DNA of 48,145 nucleotides, taken from assembly GCA_947648385.1 (NCBI GenBank), contig CANSNO010000006.1, positions 1 through 48,145 of the forward strand, written 5' to 3'. Under the pieces are notes generated by a model. The model was given only the letters and a program-made list of their open reading frames with translations. It was not told the DNA's origin and ran no database searches. Shown here in pieces: positions 40,554-47,762 of this stretch. The first letter of the stretch is position 1, and each line of letters starts with the position of its first letter. This DNA is from an uncultured Clostridia bacterium (GTDB taxonomy: Bacteria; Bacillota; Clostridia; Oscillospirales; Butyricicoccaceae). The translations under genes were made by a program, and so were the position numbers.

Positions 40554-40582
40554 ATAATACCCTTTAGACGTGTAAATGTCAA
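40554..40582 (-). promoter_or_regulatory. Sigma-A promoter of the leader ORF (and possibly metG)
   Basis: On the minus strand: TTGACA (40582-40577), 17-bp spacer, TATTAT (40559-40554). The start point is near 40547, about 24 bases before the small ORF. Confidence 0.8.
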
Positions 40583-40629
40583 GAAAAAGCCGTGCCGCAA
40601 CGGTGTTTTTGCTGTGAAATATGAAAAAC

Positions 40630-40658
40630 TTGACAGTCAAACGTTAAAGGGCTATAAT
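40630..40658 (+). promoter_or_regulatory. Consensus promoter of a small RNA
   Basis: TTGACA (40630-40635), 17-bp spacer, TATAAT (40653-40658): both hexamers are perfect. The start point is near 40665. Confidence 0.85.
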
Positions 40659-40664
40659 GAAAGT

Positions 40665-40757
40665 ACAAAAAGAGCCTGCCGATAGACGGTCAGCTCAAGT
40701 TTAGTTTTTCAGTTTAACGAAAAACCGTCACTTGGCAGAGTGGCGGTTTTTGCTTTT
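40665..40757 (+). ncRNA. Small RNA convergent with the 27-residue peptide gene (candidate antitoxin RNA)
   Basis: About 93 nt from the consensus promoter to the U tract. The 5' part holds a hairpin GAGCCTGCCG/CGGTCAGCTC (40671-40695). The 3' end is the terminator AAAACCGTCAC (40721-40731) with GTGGCGGTTTT (40740-40750). No ORF with a ribosome site is inside. The terminator half is complementary to the 3' part of the peptide mRNA, so the two RNAs overlap tail to tail by about 40 nt. Confidence 0.6.
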
Positions 40758-40811
40758 CACCGTAATGGTAATCGTATACGAAAGTATATGTACCGTTATA
40801 GTAATGGGCAT
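40728..40811 (-). CDS. 27-residue Thr/Ile-rich peptide (candidate type I toxin)
   Basis: ATG at 40811 with AAAGGAGGTGAAGCT directly upstream, a nearly perfect match to the 16S anti-Shine-Dalgarno. The peptide starts PITITVHILSYTITITV, a beta-branched hydrophobic segment of about 17 residues, then a basic tail KSKNRHSAK. The tail is encoded by the terminator itself: the 5' arm, loop and part of the 3' arm of the hairpin lie within the last codons. It has its own promoter at 40875-40903. Size, hydrophobic plus basic layout and the convergent RNA fit a type I toxin. I do not match it to a named family. Confidence 0.6.
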   Translation of the reverse strand: MPITITVHILSYTITITVKSKNRHSAK

Positions 40812-40874
40812 AGCTTCACCTCCTTTGCGGAAGTGTAGCCGACCGCCTATCCGTTTATGGCAGACTCCGAGTAT

Positions 40875-40903
40875 ATTTTACACGACAATTCGACAATAAG
40901 CAA
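40875..40903 (-). promoter_or_regulatory. Promoter of the 27-residue peptide gene
   Basis: On the minus strand: TTGCTT (40903-40898), 17-bp spacer, TAAAAT (40880-40875). The start point is near 40868, giving a 57-nt leader. Confidence 0.7.
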
Positions 40904-40922
40904 CCTTTGCCTCTGTATGAAT

Positions 40923-40956
40923 AAAAAAGGAGACGCTTTAAAGCGTCTCCTTTTTT
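40923..40956. terminator. Terminator of the VanW gene (bidirectional)
   Basis: AAAAAAGGAGACGCTTT and AAAGCGTCTCCTTTTTT form one perfect palindrome. Confidence 0.88.
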
Positions 40957-40959
40957 ACA

Positions 40960-42723
40960 TTATTCCTCTGTTTCCTCGGGGGGATTGTCGGGTTCGGGGT
41001 TGACGACGGTACCGCCGTCATCGGGCGGATTGGTTTCTCCCTCGGAGGGGTCTGTCTCGCCGCCTGTCGGGTCGGTGACGGGAGGCTCGGTCACAGGAGG
41101 TTCAGTGACGGGAGGTTCAGTGACGGGGGGCTCGGTGACAGGAGGCTGGGGATCGGGATTGACAACGGGAGCCACATAATTGCCCGATTTTTCGGGCGTC
41201 GAGGGATTTTCCAGAATGAGCTTGTCGAGCTTTTTATAAATGCTCTTGTTCTCAAACGTCTCGGAAACCTTTTCGCCGTTTTCGTAAACTATGCGGTAGC
41301 TCTCGGTGACATAGCCCGTATAGCCGTTATTCTTGACCTTCTGGGTATCTACGGGGATGGAGGGGTCGGTCTGGTATATGACGTTAAACGGGGTGGAGGA
41401 AAGGCGCTTTGTGGCAATCTCCACAGTTTTATTGCTGACATTGGTGCCGATAAGGGATACCGTCATGGTGTTTTTGCCGTAGGTCACCCTGATCTTGACG
41501 GGGTAATCGGTGTTGTTCTGAAACCTGAAGTCCTTGCTGCCGTAGACGACGGTGGCGTCCTCGCCCAGAGGGACATAGGTTATCATATAGCTGTGGTTGT
41601 GGCGCTCGACTATCTTGAGGTCGGCGTGAAGGGCAGCCGAATAGATGGTAGAGCTGACCTGGCATATGCCTCCGCCCACACCCTCCTCGGTGGTGCCGGC
41701 CACATAGACGGTGGCGTCCTTAAAGCCCCTCTCGTATGTTCTGGGGCCGACGGCGCCGTTATAGGAAAACTCGTCGCCGGGATTGAGTATGATATCGTTG
41801 CAGAAATCGCAGGCCAGCTTGACGTTTGTCGTGCGCCCCTTGAGACCGGGATTGAAGCTCGACGTGACCGTGCTGAGGGTGTCGCGGAAGAGCTTTGACT
41901 GGAAGTCCTGCATGGACATAGTCGGCTCGGTAAACTTGACGGGGAAGGTAAACTCGGGCTCGTTTCCCGACTGCTCAAAGGCCTTTTTGGCCTCTTCTAT
42001 ATCCATTTCAATGCCCCTTTGAGCCTCCAGCATGACGGTGCCGGTGGGGTCGGCCTTCAAATCGAGCATGGGGTTCTGCACGGGTCTGTCTATCTCGGAC
42101 TTGAGGGCCTCAAAATCCATCTCGTCGCTTGTGACGTCGGCCTCAAGCTCGACGGCGGAAAAATCGCCGACGGCAAGGCGCTCCTGAAGGGCGGCCAGCA
42201 GCTCGTCCTTTTTGACGGTGGCTCCGGCTCCGCCCTTGGTGACGGTGACCGAATCCTCGCCAATCTCATAGGAGAACTCGGCCGAGGCGCGGTTCAGCTC
42301 GGCGGCGGCGAGGTTGACCTGCCTTTCGAGAGCCTCGGCGTCATAGGTATAGGAGGGAGTTATCTCCTCGACCTCGTCCGAGCCTCCGAAAAGGCCGAAA
42401 AAGCCCGGCGTGCCGGCGTTCATGGCGTCGGATGCCATCTGCTTTGTATCGTATTTCACGGATATATCATCGGGCGCGATAGTATATTCTCCACCCAGAA
42501 AACGGACGACGATATCGTCGGTTATGGGGTTCTGGCCCACTATCTTCTCTATGCTCTTTTCAAGCTCCTCACGGGAAAGGCCGGACAGGTCGTTGCCCAA
42601 AAGGCTGACCTTGTCGGTGGTTTCGCTGCCGCAGGCTGTCAGCAGACAGAGGGCCAGCGTCAGGCAGACAAGCATAAGCCCCCTTTTAACGCGGCGTCCG
42701 CCGCGGTGGAAAAAGCCGTTCAC
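40960..42723 (-). CDS. VanW family lipoprotein with PG-binding repeats and a Pro-Thr-rich C-terminal tail
   Basis: 587-residue surface lipoprotein. GTG start at 42723 with AAGGGGGATC upstream; the signal peptide runs to the lipobox ALCLLTAC, Cys near residue 30. Two peptidoglycan-binding-like domains (DUF PG_binding_4 type, about 35-150 and 165-290) precede the VanW domain (about 300-450), which has FNPGLKGRTTNVKLACDFCN, NGAVGPRTYERGF and EEGVGGGICQVSSTIYSAA. A possible G5-like segment follows. The last 90 residues are a disordered tail with five PPVTE-type repeats and many acidic residues. The function of VanW proteins is not firmly established. Confidence 0.85.
   Translation of the reverse strand: MNGFFHRGGRRVKRGLMLVCLTLALCLLTACGSETTDKVSLLGNDLSGLSREELEKSIEKIVGQNPITDDIVVRFLGGEYTIAPDDISVKYDTKQMASDAMNAGTPGFFGLFGGSDEVEEITPSYTYDAEALERQVNLAAAELNRASAEFSYEIGEDSVTVTKGGAGATVKKDELLAALQERLAVGDFSAVELEADVTSDEMDFEALKSEIDRPVQNPMLDLKADPTGTVMLEAQRGIEMDIEEAKKAFEQSGNEPEFTFPVKFTEPTMSMQDFQSKLFRDTLSTVTSSFNPGLKGRTTNVKLACDFCNDIILNPGDEFSYNGAVGPRTYERGFKDATVYVAGTTEEGVGGGICQVSSTIYSAALHADLKIVERHNHSYMITYVPLGEDATVVYGSKDFRFQNNTDYPVKIRVTYGKNTMTVSLIGTNVSNKTVEIATKRLSSTPFNVIYQTDPSIPVDTQKVKNNGYTGYVTESYRIVYENGEKVSETFENKSIYKKLDKLILENPSTPEKSGNYVAPVVNPDPQPPVTEPPVTEPPVTEPPVTEPPVTDPTGGETDPSEGETNPPDDGGTVVNPEPDNPPEETEE
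41073..41147 (-). repeat. Five 15-bp tandem repeats in the VanW gene
   Basis: The unit is GGAGGCTCGGTGACG on the plus strand with a few silent changes, coding for PPVTE or PPVTD on the minus strand. The copy number is likely to vary between strains. Confidence 0.8.
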
Positions 42724-42795
42724 TTTAAAGGATCCCCCTTTTGTGAGAACACATATTATCAAATCGGCTGCTCGCCGTAAAGTCCATACTGATAA

Positions 42796-42824
42796 ATTAT
42801 ATATCAGAAAACCCCTTTTATCAA
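42796..42824 (-). promoter_or_regulatory. Promoter of the VanW gene
   Basis: On the minus strand: TTGATA (42824-42819), 17-bp spacer, TATAAT (42801-42796). It lies 66 bp from the GTG start. Confidence 0.8.
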
Positions 42825-42850
42825 TTACGAAGCGGTTACAGTTTAACGGC

Positions 42851-43345
42851 TTAACGCGCCTCGTCCGCTTCGTCCTTTTCGACCGGGATTTCTTCATTTT
42901 GTTCCGCGCCCGAGGCATTTTCGCCCGCGGCCACGGCCTCCGCGCTCTTTTTAGGATAAAATAGCTTTTTCATCTGTCTCTCCTCGGCCGGAGTGAACTC
43001 CCTGAAAAAATCCTCGTGGTTCATTTCGGTCACGGTGTAAAGCTCGTCGATATTCTCGGGCGTAACGGCGGCCCGCCATTTTTCCATAAGGGCTTTGTTG
43101 CTGGCCTTGGCCTTGTCGGCGCGGCTGGAGACAAAGGCGTGTTCCTCGCCGTTCTGTACCATGAAACAGGGATAGCAGCTTGTGCTGCCAAGCTGGTTGG
43201 CCTCTATCCACCAAAGGCTCGTCGAGCCGTCGTGGCTGACGGCCGTGTAAAAACCGTTGTCGGTTCCCTTTTTAAATATGGCGCGGAAAACCGAAACATG
43301 CTTCCTTTTTTTCTTTATAAGAGATGGTGTGCAGTTTCTAGGCAT
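42851..43345 (-). CDS. Hypothetical basic/acidic protein
   Basis: 164 residues from the ATG at 43345, with AAAGGAC 9 bases upstream. A basic N-terminus (PSLIKKKRKHVSVFRAIFKKG) is followed by a compact middle with GFYTAVSHDGSTSLWWIEANQLG and CYPCFMVQNGEEHAF. The C-terminus is acidic and rich in Glu and Ala. No signal peptide or membrane segment. I do not recognise the family. The promoter is TTGAAA, 17 bp, TATACT on the minus strand (43423-43395). The gene is probably monocistronic; the VanW promoter lies downstream. Confidence 0.65.
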   Translation of the reverse strand: MPRNCTPSLIKKKRKHVSVFRAIFKKGTDNGFYTAVSHDGSTSLWWIEANQLGSTSCYPCFMVQNGEEHAFVSSRADKAKASNKALMEKWRAAVTPENIDELYTVTEMNHEDFFREFTPAEERQMKKLFYPKKSAEAVAAGENASGAEQNEEIPVEKDEADEAR

Positions 43346-43394
43346 ATAGTATAAAGTCCTTTCGGGTCGATTTCTTTTAATTCCGTTAAACTGT

Positions 43395-43423
43395 AGTATA
43401 CCATTTTTCCTCGCGAATTTCAA
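43395..43423 (-). promoter_or_regulatory. Promoter of the hypothetical gene at 42851
   Basis: On the minus strand: TTGAAA (43423-43418), 17-bp spacer, TATACT (43400-43395). Confidence 0.7.
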
Positions 43424-43440
43424 TATCAGCGGCGGCCGAG

Positions 43441-43469
43441 TTGACCAAAGACCTCCTCTGTGATATGAT
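43441..43469 (+). promoter_or_regulatory. Promoter of the DUF4180 gene
   Basis: TTGACC (43441-43446), 17-bp spacer, TATGAT (43464-43469). It is divergent to the promoter at 43395-43423, with only 17 bp between the -35 boxes. Confidence 0.75.
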
Positions 43470-43504
43470 ATGCCATATTTACCGCGGCAGAAAAGGAGGA
43501 TAAA

Positions 43505-43867
43505 ATGGAAATAACAAAAATTGAAAAAAACGGCGTCCTTTGCGCTCTGATCGAAAGCGGCGATAGGGCCGTAACCGACGCCCAGTCGGCTCTCGACCTG
43601 CTGATGACGGCAAAATACCGGCTTGGCACGGGAAATATCGTCATAGATAAAAAGCTTATTTCCGAGGAGTTCTTCATCCTCAGCTCGGGCCTCGCCGGGG
43701 ATATCCTGCAAAAGTTCGTCAATTACGGCGGACGCATCGCCGTATTCGGCGATTTTTCACATTACACAAGCAAGCCTCTGCGAGATTTTATCTATGAGAG
43801 CAACAAGGGCAAAGACGTCTTTTTTGTCTCCACACAGGAGGAAGCCGTGGACAGGCTGACGCGCTGA
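43505..43867 (+). CDS. DUF4180 family protein
   Basis: 120-residue cytoplasmic protein of the DUF4180 family. The pattern includes TDAQSALDLLMTAKYRLGTGNIVIDKKLISEEFF, LSSGLAGDILQKFVNYGGRIAVFGDFSHYTSKPLRDFIYESNKG and a final FFVSTQEEAVDRL, the complete family length. Related to STAS-like AIPR-independent folds; the function is unknown. AAAAGGAGGATAAA precedes the ATG. It lies just before the SRP RNA promoter. Confidence 0.85.
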   Translation: MEITKIEKNGVLCALIESGDRAVTDAQSALDLLMTAKYRLGTGNIVIDKKLISEEFFILSSGLAGDILQKFVNYGGRIAVFGDFSHYTSKPLRDFIYESNKGKDVFFVSTQEEAVDRLTR

Positions 43868-43892
43868 TATTGAGGACGTTTTCATTTAAATA

Positions 43893-43921
43893 TTGATAAT
43901 TTTATGAAAATATAGTATAAT
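43893..43921 (+). promoter_or_regulatory. Promoter of the SRP RNA/dnaX unit
   Basis: TTGATA (43893-43898), 17-bp spacer, TATAAT (43916-43921). Confidence 0.8.
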
Positions 43922-43959
43922 ATCACAAGGTATCTGAGAATATCAAAAATACCAAAATC

Positions 43960-44258
43960 AAAAAGGCCCTTTTTGCCGTACTAGCCGGGGAAGCAGCGGT
44001 TCCTTGTCGCCTGAAATCCGCTATAGCAGGGGTGAATGTGCGCCGAGGGAGCTTTGCGGATATTGTTCGTCATCGAAAACGGGTTTTGAGAGATCGGTCC
44101 CGCGCAACGGACTGCCGTGAACCATGTCAGGCGGGGAACCGAGCAGCATTAAGCGGCGCTGGCTGTGTGCCGCGGCAAACCGGTTTTGAGTCCGATTTCG
44201 GTGAAACGAGACATCCGCGAGCTTTCGACGCGCAATGTGCGGCAAAAAGGGCCTTTTT
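43960..44258 (+). ncRNA. ffs: Signal recognition particle RNA, large Gram-positive type
   Basis: About 270-300 nt RNA that binds Ffh and targets membrane proteins. The 5' region has CTAGCCGGGGAAGCAGCGGTTCC, and CGCTATAGCAGGG, both typical of the Alu-like part of Bacillus-type SRP RNA. The S domain has GTCAGGCGGGGAACCGAGCAGC (44125-44146), with the CGG-GGAA-CCG tetraloop hairpin. The ends (43960-43978 and 44240-44258) are perfect reverse complements over 19 bp, with the last arm ending in TTTTT, so the terminal helix may also be the terminator. The gene lies just upstream of dnaX, as in Bacillus. Confidence 0.93.
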
Positions 44259-44287
44259 GTAATCATAGTAATCCAGAGGTATATACA

Positions 44288-45883
44288 GTGGAAAAACTCG
44301 CCCTTTACCGCAAATACCGCCCCCGGACCTTTTCCGATGTCGTGGGTCAGAACAGCGTCGTGTCCTCTCTCAAGGCTCAGGTGGCCGAGGGGAGGATTTC
44401 CCACGCCTATCTTTTCACAGGCACAAGGGGCACGGGCAAGACGACCTGCGCCAAGATACTGGCCAGGGCCATCTGCTGTCTCGACCCCCACGACGGCGAG
44501 CCATGCAACCAATGCGAGGCCTGTCTGGCCGCCATGTCGGGCGCCATGGATATCACCGAGATAGACGCCGCCTCCAACAACGGCGTCGACAACATAAGAG
44601 AGCTTCGTCAGGAGGCCGTCTATGCCCCCTCTCAGCTCAAATACAGGGTTTATATTATCGACGAGGTGCATATGCTCTCTCAGGGGGCCTTTAACGCCCT
44701 GCTCAAGACCCTCGAGGAGCCTCCGTCCCATGTGGTATTTATTCTTGCCACAACCGAGCTGCACAAGGTGCCGGCCACGATACTCTCGCGCTGTCAGCGT
44801 TATGACTTCCGCCGTATTCCTGCCGAGATAATGGCGGCGGCGCTGGAGGACATAGCCGGGAAGGAGGGCTTTCTCCTCGACCACGACGCCGCCGACATAC
44901 TGGCCGCCATGGGTGACGGCTCCATGAGAGATTCGGTCTCCCTGCTCGACAGGGCCAGAGGAGGAGCTTTCCATGTGACGGCCGACAGCGTAACCGAGGC
45001 TTTGGGGCTGGCCACCGAGAGGGAGATACTCGACATCTTCAATGCCGTTTTAAAGGGCGACGCCGCAGGCGCCGTCACAGCATTTACAAACTGTTATATG
45101 ACAGGCAGAGATATTATCTCCGTTTTTGACAATCTGTTATCACTTTTGAGGGATATTTACCTCTATAAAGCCACCGCGAGCACCGACCAGCTCCTCTCCC
45201 GTTGGAGGCGCAGGGTGCCCGATTTGGCCGCCGGCTGCTCGGAGGAATGGCTCGAGAGGTGTATCGAGGCCATAAACTTCTTCCTCAGCCGCACGACGAG
45301 AACGTCGGCCAAAAGACTGGACGGGGAAATGTGCCTTATAAAAATGTCGCTGCCGGAACGCGCGGCGGCCGCTCCCACGCCCGTCAAGTCGGCCCCGGCT
45401 CCCGCTCCCAAACAGGCTGTAAAGGCCGATACGGTTACAGAAGCGGCTCCGGCCGTGAGCCGCGCCGAGGACGACGGCCCTCCCCCATGGGACGAGGACG
45501 ACGCGCCGCCCGTCGCCGATGAAGCGCCTTCCGTCAATGCCGAGCCGCCCGAGAGAAAAGAATACGCACAGACCGCGGCTCCAAACGAGAGATACGACGC
45601 CGTCAGGGCCGCCCTCGACGGCAAGGTCAACTCGGCCGTCAAGGTATATCTCAAAAGCGCCGACGTTCGCGAGGACAACGGAGGCCTGTATATTGCCGTA
45701 GCCGAGGAGGGGCTTATATTCATCAACAAGCCCGACGTGGCCGGTCTTATCGACGAGGCGGCCAAGGCTCAGGGATATCGGTTCGGCAAGGTGGAGGCCA
45801 AAAAGGCCGTGGTCAAAGAAGACCCTCTTGAAAAGATACGCAGCCGCGCCGAGAGCCTCGGCGTCAACATACGGATAAAGTAA
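44288..45883 (+). CDS. dnaX: DNA polymerase III subunits gamma/tau
   Basis: Clamp-loader subunit of 531 residues. The start is the GTG at 44288 (AGAGG 9 bases upstream, product begins with EKLALYRKYRP). Walker A is FTGTRGTGKTTCAK near 45. The zinc module has CCLDPHDGEPCNQCEAC, followed by IDEVHMLS (Walker B) and ILSRCQRYDF (SRC). Domain III ends near 355. An Ala/Pro-rich linker of about 90 residues leads to a small C-terminal domain. I see no slippery AAAAAAG plus stem-loop for a frameshifted gamma form. It is followed by ybaB and recR, a conserved order. Confidence 0.95.
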   Translation: MEKLALYRKYRPRTFSDVVGQNSVVSSLKAQVAEGRISHAYLFTGTRGTGKTTCAKILARAICCLDPHDGEPCNQCEACLAAMSGAMDITEIDAASNNGVDNIRELRQEAVYAPSQLKYRVYIIDEVHMLSQGAFNALLKTLEEPPSHVVFILATTELHKVPATILSRCQRYDFRRIPAEIMAAALEDIAGKEGFLLDHDAADILAAMGDGSMRDSVSLLDRARGGAFHVTADSVTEALGLATEREILDIFNAVLKGDAAGAVTAFTNCYMTGRDIISVFDNLLSLLRDIYLYKATASTDQLLSRWRRRVPDLAAGCSEEWLERCIEAINFFLSRTTRTSAKRLDGEMCLIKMSLPERAAAAPTPVKSAPAPAPKQAVKADTVTEAAPAVSRAEDDGPPPWDEDDAPPVADEAPSVNAEPPERKEYAQTAAPNERYDAVRAALDGKVNSAVKVYLKSADVREDNGGLYIAVAEEGLIFINKPDVAGLIDEAAKAQGYRFGKVEAKKAVVKEDPLEKIRSRAESLGVNIRIK

Positions 45884-45907
45884 ACTACTTAAAGGAGAGA
45901 TTTTTAT

Positions 45908-46237
45908 ATGAAACCCGGAAAAATGCCCGGCGGATTCAATATGAACGCCCTTATGAAGCAGGCCCAGAAGATGCAGGACGACATGGCAAAGCTCCAGGCC
46001 GAGCTGGAGACCATGGAGTTTACGGCAGGGTCCGGCGGCGGAGCCGTCAAGGCCACCGTCTGCAACAAGGTGCTGAAAAATCTTGAGATATCCCCCGAGG
46101 TCATCGACCCCGACGACGCCGAGCTTTTGAGCGACCTGGTCATGGCCGCCGTCAACGAGGCCATGGCCCAGTGCGACGAGACGATGAGCAGGGAAATGCA
46201 GAAAATCACCGGAGGTATGCAGGGCCTGCCCTTTTAA
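45908..46237 (+). CDS. YbaB/EbfC nucleoid-associated protein
   Basis: 109-residue DNA-binding protein that forms tweezer-like dimers. The N-terminal helix has the family pattern MNALMKQAQKMQDDMAKLQAELETMEFTA; the middle has GSGGGAVKATVCNKVLKNLEISPEV; the C-terminal helix includes LSDLVMAAVNEAMAQ. The ribosome site AAAGGAGAG lies 8-9 bases before the ATG. It sits between dnaX and recR, 24 and 15 bp from its neighbours. Confidence 0.93.
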   Translation: MKPGKMPGGFNMNALMKQAQKMQDDMAKLQAELETMEFTAGSGGGAVKATVCNKVLKNLEISPEVIDPDDAELLSDLVMAAVNEAMAQCDETMSREMQKITGGMQGLPF

Positions 46238-46252
46238 GCCCCGCAAGCAGAA

Positions 46253-46855
46253 ATGAAGCATTACGCGCCGCCCCTCGAAAAGCTGATAGAGCAGTTTGAA
46301 AAGCTGCCCGGCGTGGGGCACAAATCGGCACAGAGACTGGCTTTTTATGTGCTTTCCATGAGCCGCGAGGAGGCCGGGGAGTTTGCCAAGGCCATAACCG
46401 ACGCCAAAACCGTCATAAAAACCTGCTCGGTCTGTCAGAACCTGACCGAGGGAGATAAATGTCCCATATGCTCCGACCCGACGAGAGACGGCTCGACGAT
46501 ATGCGTCGTCACCGACCCCAAAGACCTTATCGCCATCGAGAGGACGAGGGAATATAACGGACTTTATCATGTCCTCCACGGCGTCATATCGCCCCTCAGC
46601 GGCATAGGGCCCGACGACATCAAGATAAGGGAGCTTTTGGAGAGGGCCGCCTCCGACGAGGTCAAGGAGATAATCCTGGCCACCAACCCCGACACCGAGG
46701 GCGAGACGACGGCCATGTATATCGCCAGGCTTTTAAAGCCCTTCGGCCTGAAGGTGACAAGGCTGGCCTACGGTATGCCCGTCGGCGGCCATCTCGAGTT
46801 TTCCGACCAGAAGACCCTCTCCATGGCCATCGAGGGCCGCAGGATTATAAAATAA
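46253..46855 (+). CDS. recR: Recombination protein RecR
   Basis: 200-residue protein of the RecFOR pathway that loads RecA on single-stranded gaps. The helix-hairpin-helix is at [17 protein letters not shown] (about 14-30), the C4 zinc finger is [16 protein letters not shown] (about 62-77), and the Toprim domain runs from [19 protein letters not shown] to [12 protein letters not shown]. The C-terminal Walker-like region includes [20 protein letters not shown] and [16 protein letters not shown]. Last gene of the dnaX operon; a terminator follows at 46921-46955. Confidence 0.96.
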   Translation: MKHYAPPLEKLIEQFEKLPGVGHKSAQRLAFYVLSMSREEAGEFAKAITDAKTVIKTCSVCQNLTEGDKCPICSDPTRDGSTICVVTDPKDLIAIERTREYNGLYHVLHGVISPLSGIGPDDIKIRELLERAASDEVKEIILATNPDTEGETTAMYIARLLKPFGLKVTRLAYGMPVGGHLEFSDQKTLSMAIEGRRIIK

Positions 46856-46920
46856 TCGGAGAGAAAAGGCAAAAACCTCTTTTGGCGCAATGACAGTATC
46901 AAAGGAGGTTTTACACAATA

Positions 46921-46955
46921 AAACAAGCCGCAAGGAAACCCTTGCGGCTTTGTTT
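46921..46955 (+). terminator. Terminator of the dnaX-ybaB-recR operon
   Basis: AAACAAGCCGCAAG (46921-46934) with CTTGCGGCTTTGTTT (46941-46955), 14-bp stem and T-rich 3' end. Confidence 0.82.
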
Positions 46956-46974
46956 TGCGCGGCTATAACCGCGT

Positions 46975-47000
46975 TGGCGGAGCGGGTGGGATTCGAACCC
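46975..47000 (-). other. 3' end of a tRNA gene (probably tRNA-Ser): attachment-site core
   Basis: On the minus strand GGGTTCGAATCCCACCCGCT then CCGCCA: a T loop (TTCGAAT), T-stem 3' strand CCCAC, acceptor 3' strand CCGCTCC, discriminator G and CCA. The T stem breaks after three base pairs (expected GTGGG, present AGGGG), and no GGAGCGG acceptor 5' strand is found in the next 80 bases. So this is not a functional tRNA but the short end left by an integrated element. The discriminator G and CTCCGCCA end favour tRNA-Ser. Confidence 0.7.
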
Positions 47001-47006
47001 CTACCA

Positions 47007-47067
47007 GAGTTGTGACAACTCCTTATTTTTCAGCGTTTCCGTTTCTTTAAGTTGCTTTTTGAGTTGC
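47007..47067. promoter_or_regulatory. Candidate integrase-binding region
   Basis: GAGTTGTGACAACTC (47007-47021) is a perfect palindrome 7 bp inside the tRNA core. AGTTGC recurs at 47050 and GAGTTGC at 47061 in direct orientation. Repeated AGTTG arms next to a tRNA core are the layout expected for a tyrosine recombinase attachment site. No integrase gene is in the window. Confidence 0.4.
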
Positions 47068-47123
47068 ATTTATCAAAAGCATCTGACGGAATGGTACGGC
47101 GAAAAAATAAAGGAGGCTGTATC

Positions 47124-47486
47124 ATGACACAAAAAGAACTGTTATTACAGGAGACGCTTTACCAATTTGGGATCAAACGGACATCAAAAATCTACAATGT
47201 GATTTTTGCGGCGGTAATGAAGGTCATCGATGATCCGGATATGCTTTATCTAGTAAGCAAACGGTTGTATATGGACCTGGCCAAGGAGATGCACTCGTCT
47301 TATGCAAGCGTAGAGATCAGTCTGAGGCGCAGCGCAAATCAAGCGTGGGCAACAAACCCCGATTATCTGCGAAAAATAACCCGTCTTGACCTGGAGACAA
47401 AGCCTGAGACAAGAGAGTTTATTGACTTTCTCGCCATATACATAGAGAGGTCTTGCATAAACGATAAAATGGCAGTTTCCGTTTAA
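47124..47486 (+). CDS. Stand-alone Spo0A C-terminal DNA-binding domain protein
   Basis: 120-residue protein. Residues 5-85 resemble the effector domain of the sporulation regulator Spo0A: ETLYQFGIKRTSKIYNVIF, then DMLYLVSKRLYMDLAKEMHS and SYASVEISLRRSANQAW, corresponding to the helix-turn-helix and recognition helix (TTASRVERAIRHAIEVAW in Spo0A). The receiver domain is absent. The C-terminal 35 residues are unique. GGAGG is 7-8 bases before the ATG at 47124. It lies at the edge of an integrated element, so it is probably an element gene, perhaps acting at the attachment site or on sporulation genes. No promoter is clear. Confidence 0.78.
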   Translation: MTQKELLLQETLYQFGIKRTSKIYNVIFAAVMKVIDDPDMLYLVSKRLYMDLAKEMHSSYASVEISLRRSANQAWATNPDYLRKITRLDLETKPETREFIDFLAIYIERSCINDKMAVSV

Positions 47487-47532
47487 GGCCAGGCACTCTG
47501 AACGGGAAAAGTGGTTTAGAAGACACATAGGC

Positions 47533-47567
47533 AAAACAGCCCCGAGGGTTATCCTCGGGGCTGTTTT
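47533..47567. terminator. Bidirectional terminator
   Basis: AAAACAGCCCCGAGG (47533-47547), loop GTTAT, CCTCGGGGCTGTTTT (47553-47567). Confidence 0.88.
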
Positions 47568-47680
47568 TATTTCTTTATTGCCCTGGCGACAATGATGACG
47601 ACCTCCTGGCGGGTACCAAATGGCACGACCATACTATGGTATATCTTTTCAATGGATTGCTTGTAGCGGTTGTGTTCGCG

Positions 47681-47717
47681 CAAAAAGACTGAGGGTGAAA
47701 TCATCCTTAGTCTTTTT
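47681..47717 (-). terminator. Terminator downstream of the XRE gene
   Basis: AAAAAGACTGAGG (47681-47693) with CCTTAGTCTTTTT (47704-47716), one mismatch. It lies 46 bp after the XRE stop codon. Confidence 0.7.
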
Positions 47718-47762
47718 TCATGCCTATATAGAGCGTAGGGATTTATTGGTTCCCCGCGCTTT

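Noticed and set aside
44288-45883. Programmed frameshift in dnaX
   Set aside because: No A-rich slippery heptamer followed by a stem-loop is visible near the domain III border.
46975-47050. A functional tRNA on the minus strand
   Set aside because: Only the 3' end is present. The T stem is mispaired and no 5' acceptor strand exists nearby; the GAGTTGTCACAACTC hairpin does not have a U33 anticodon loop.
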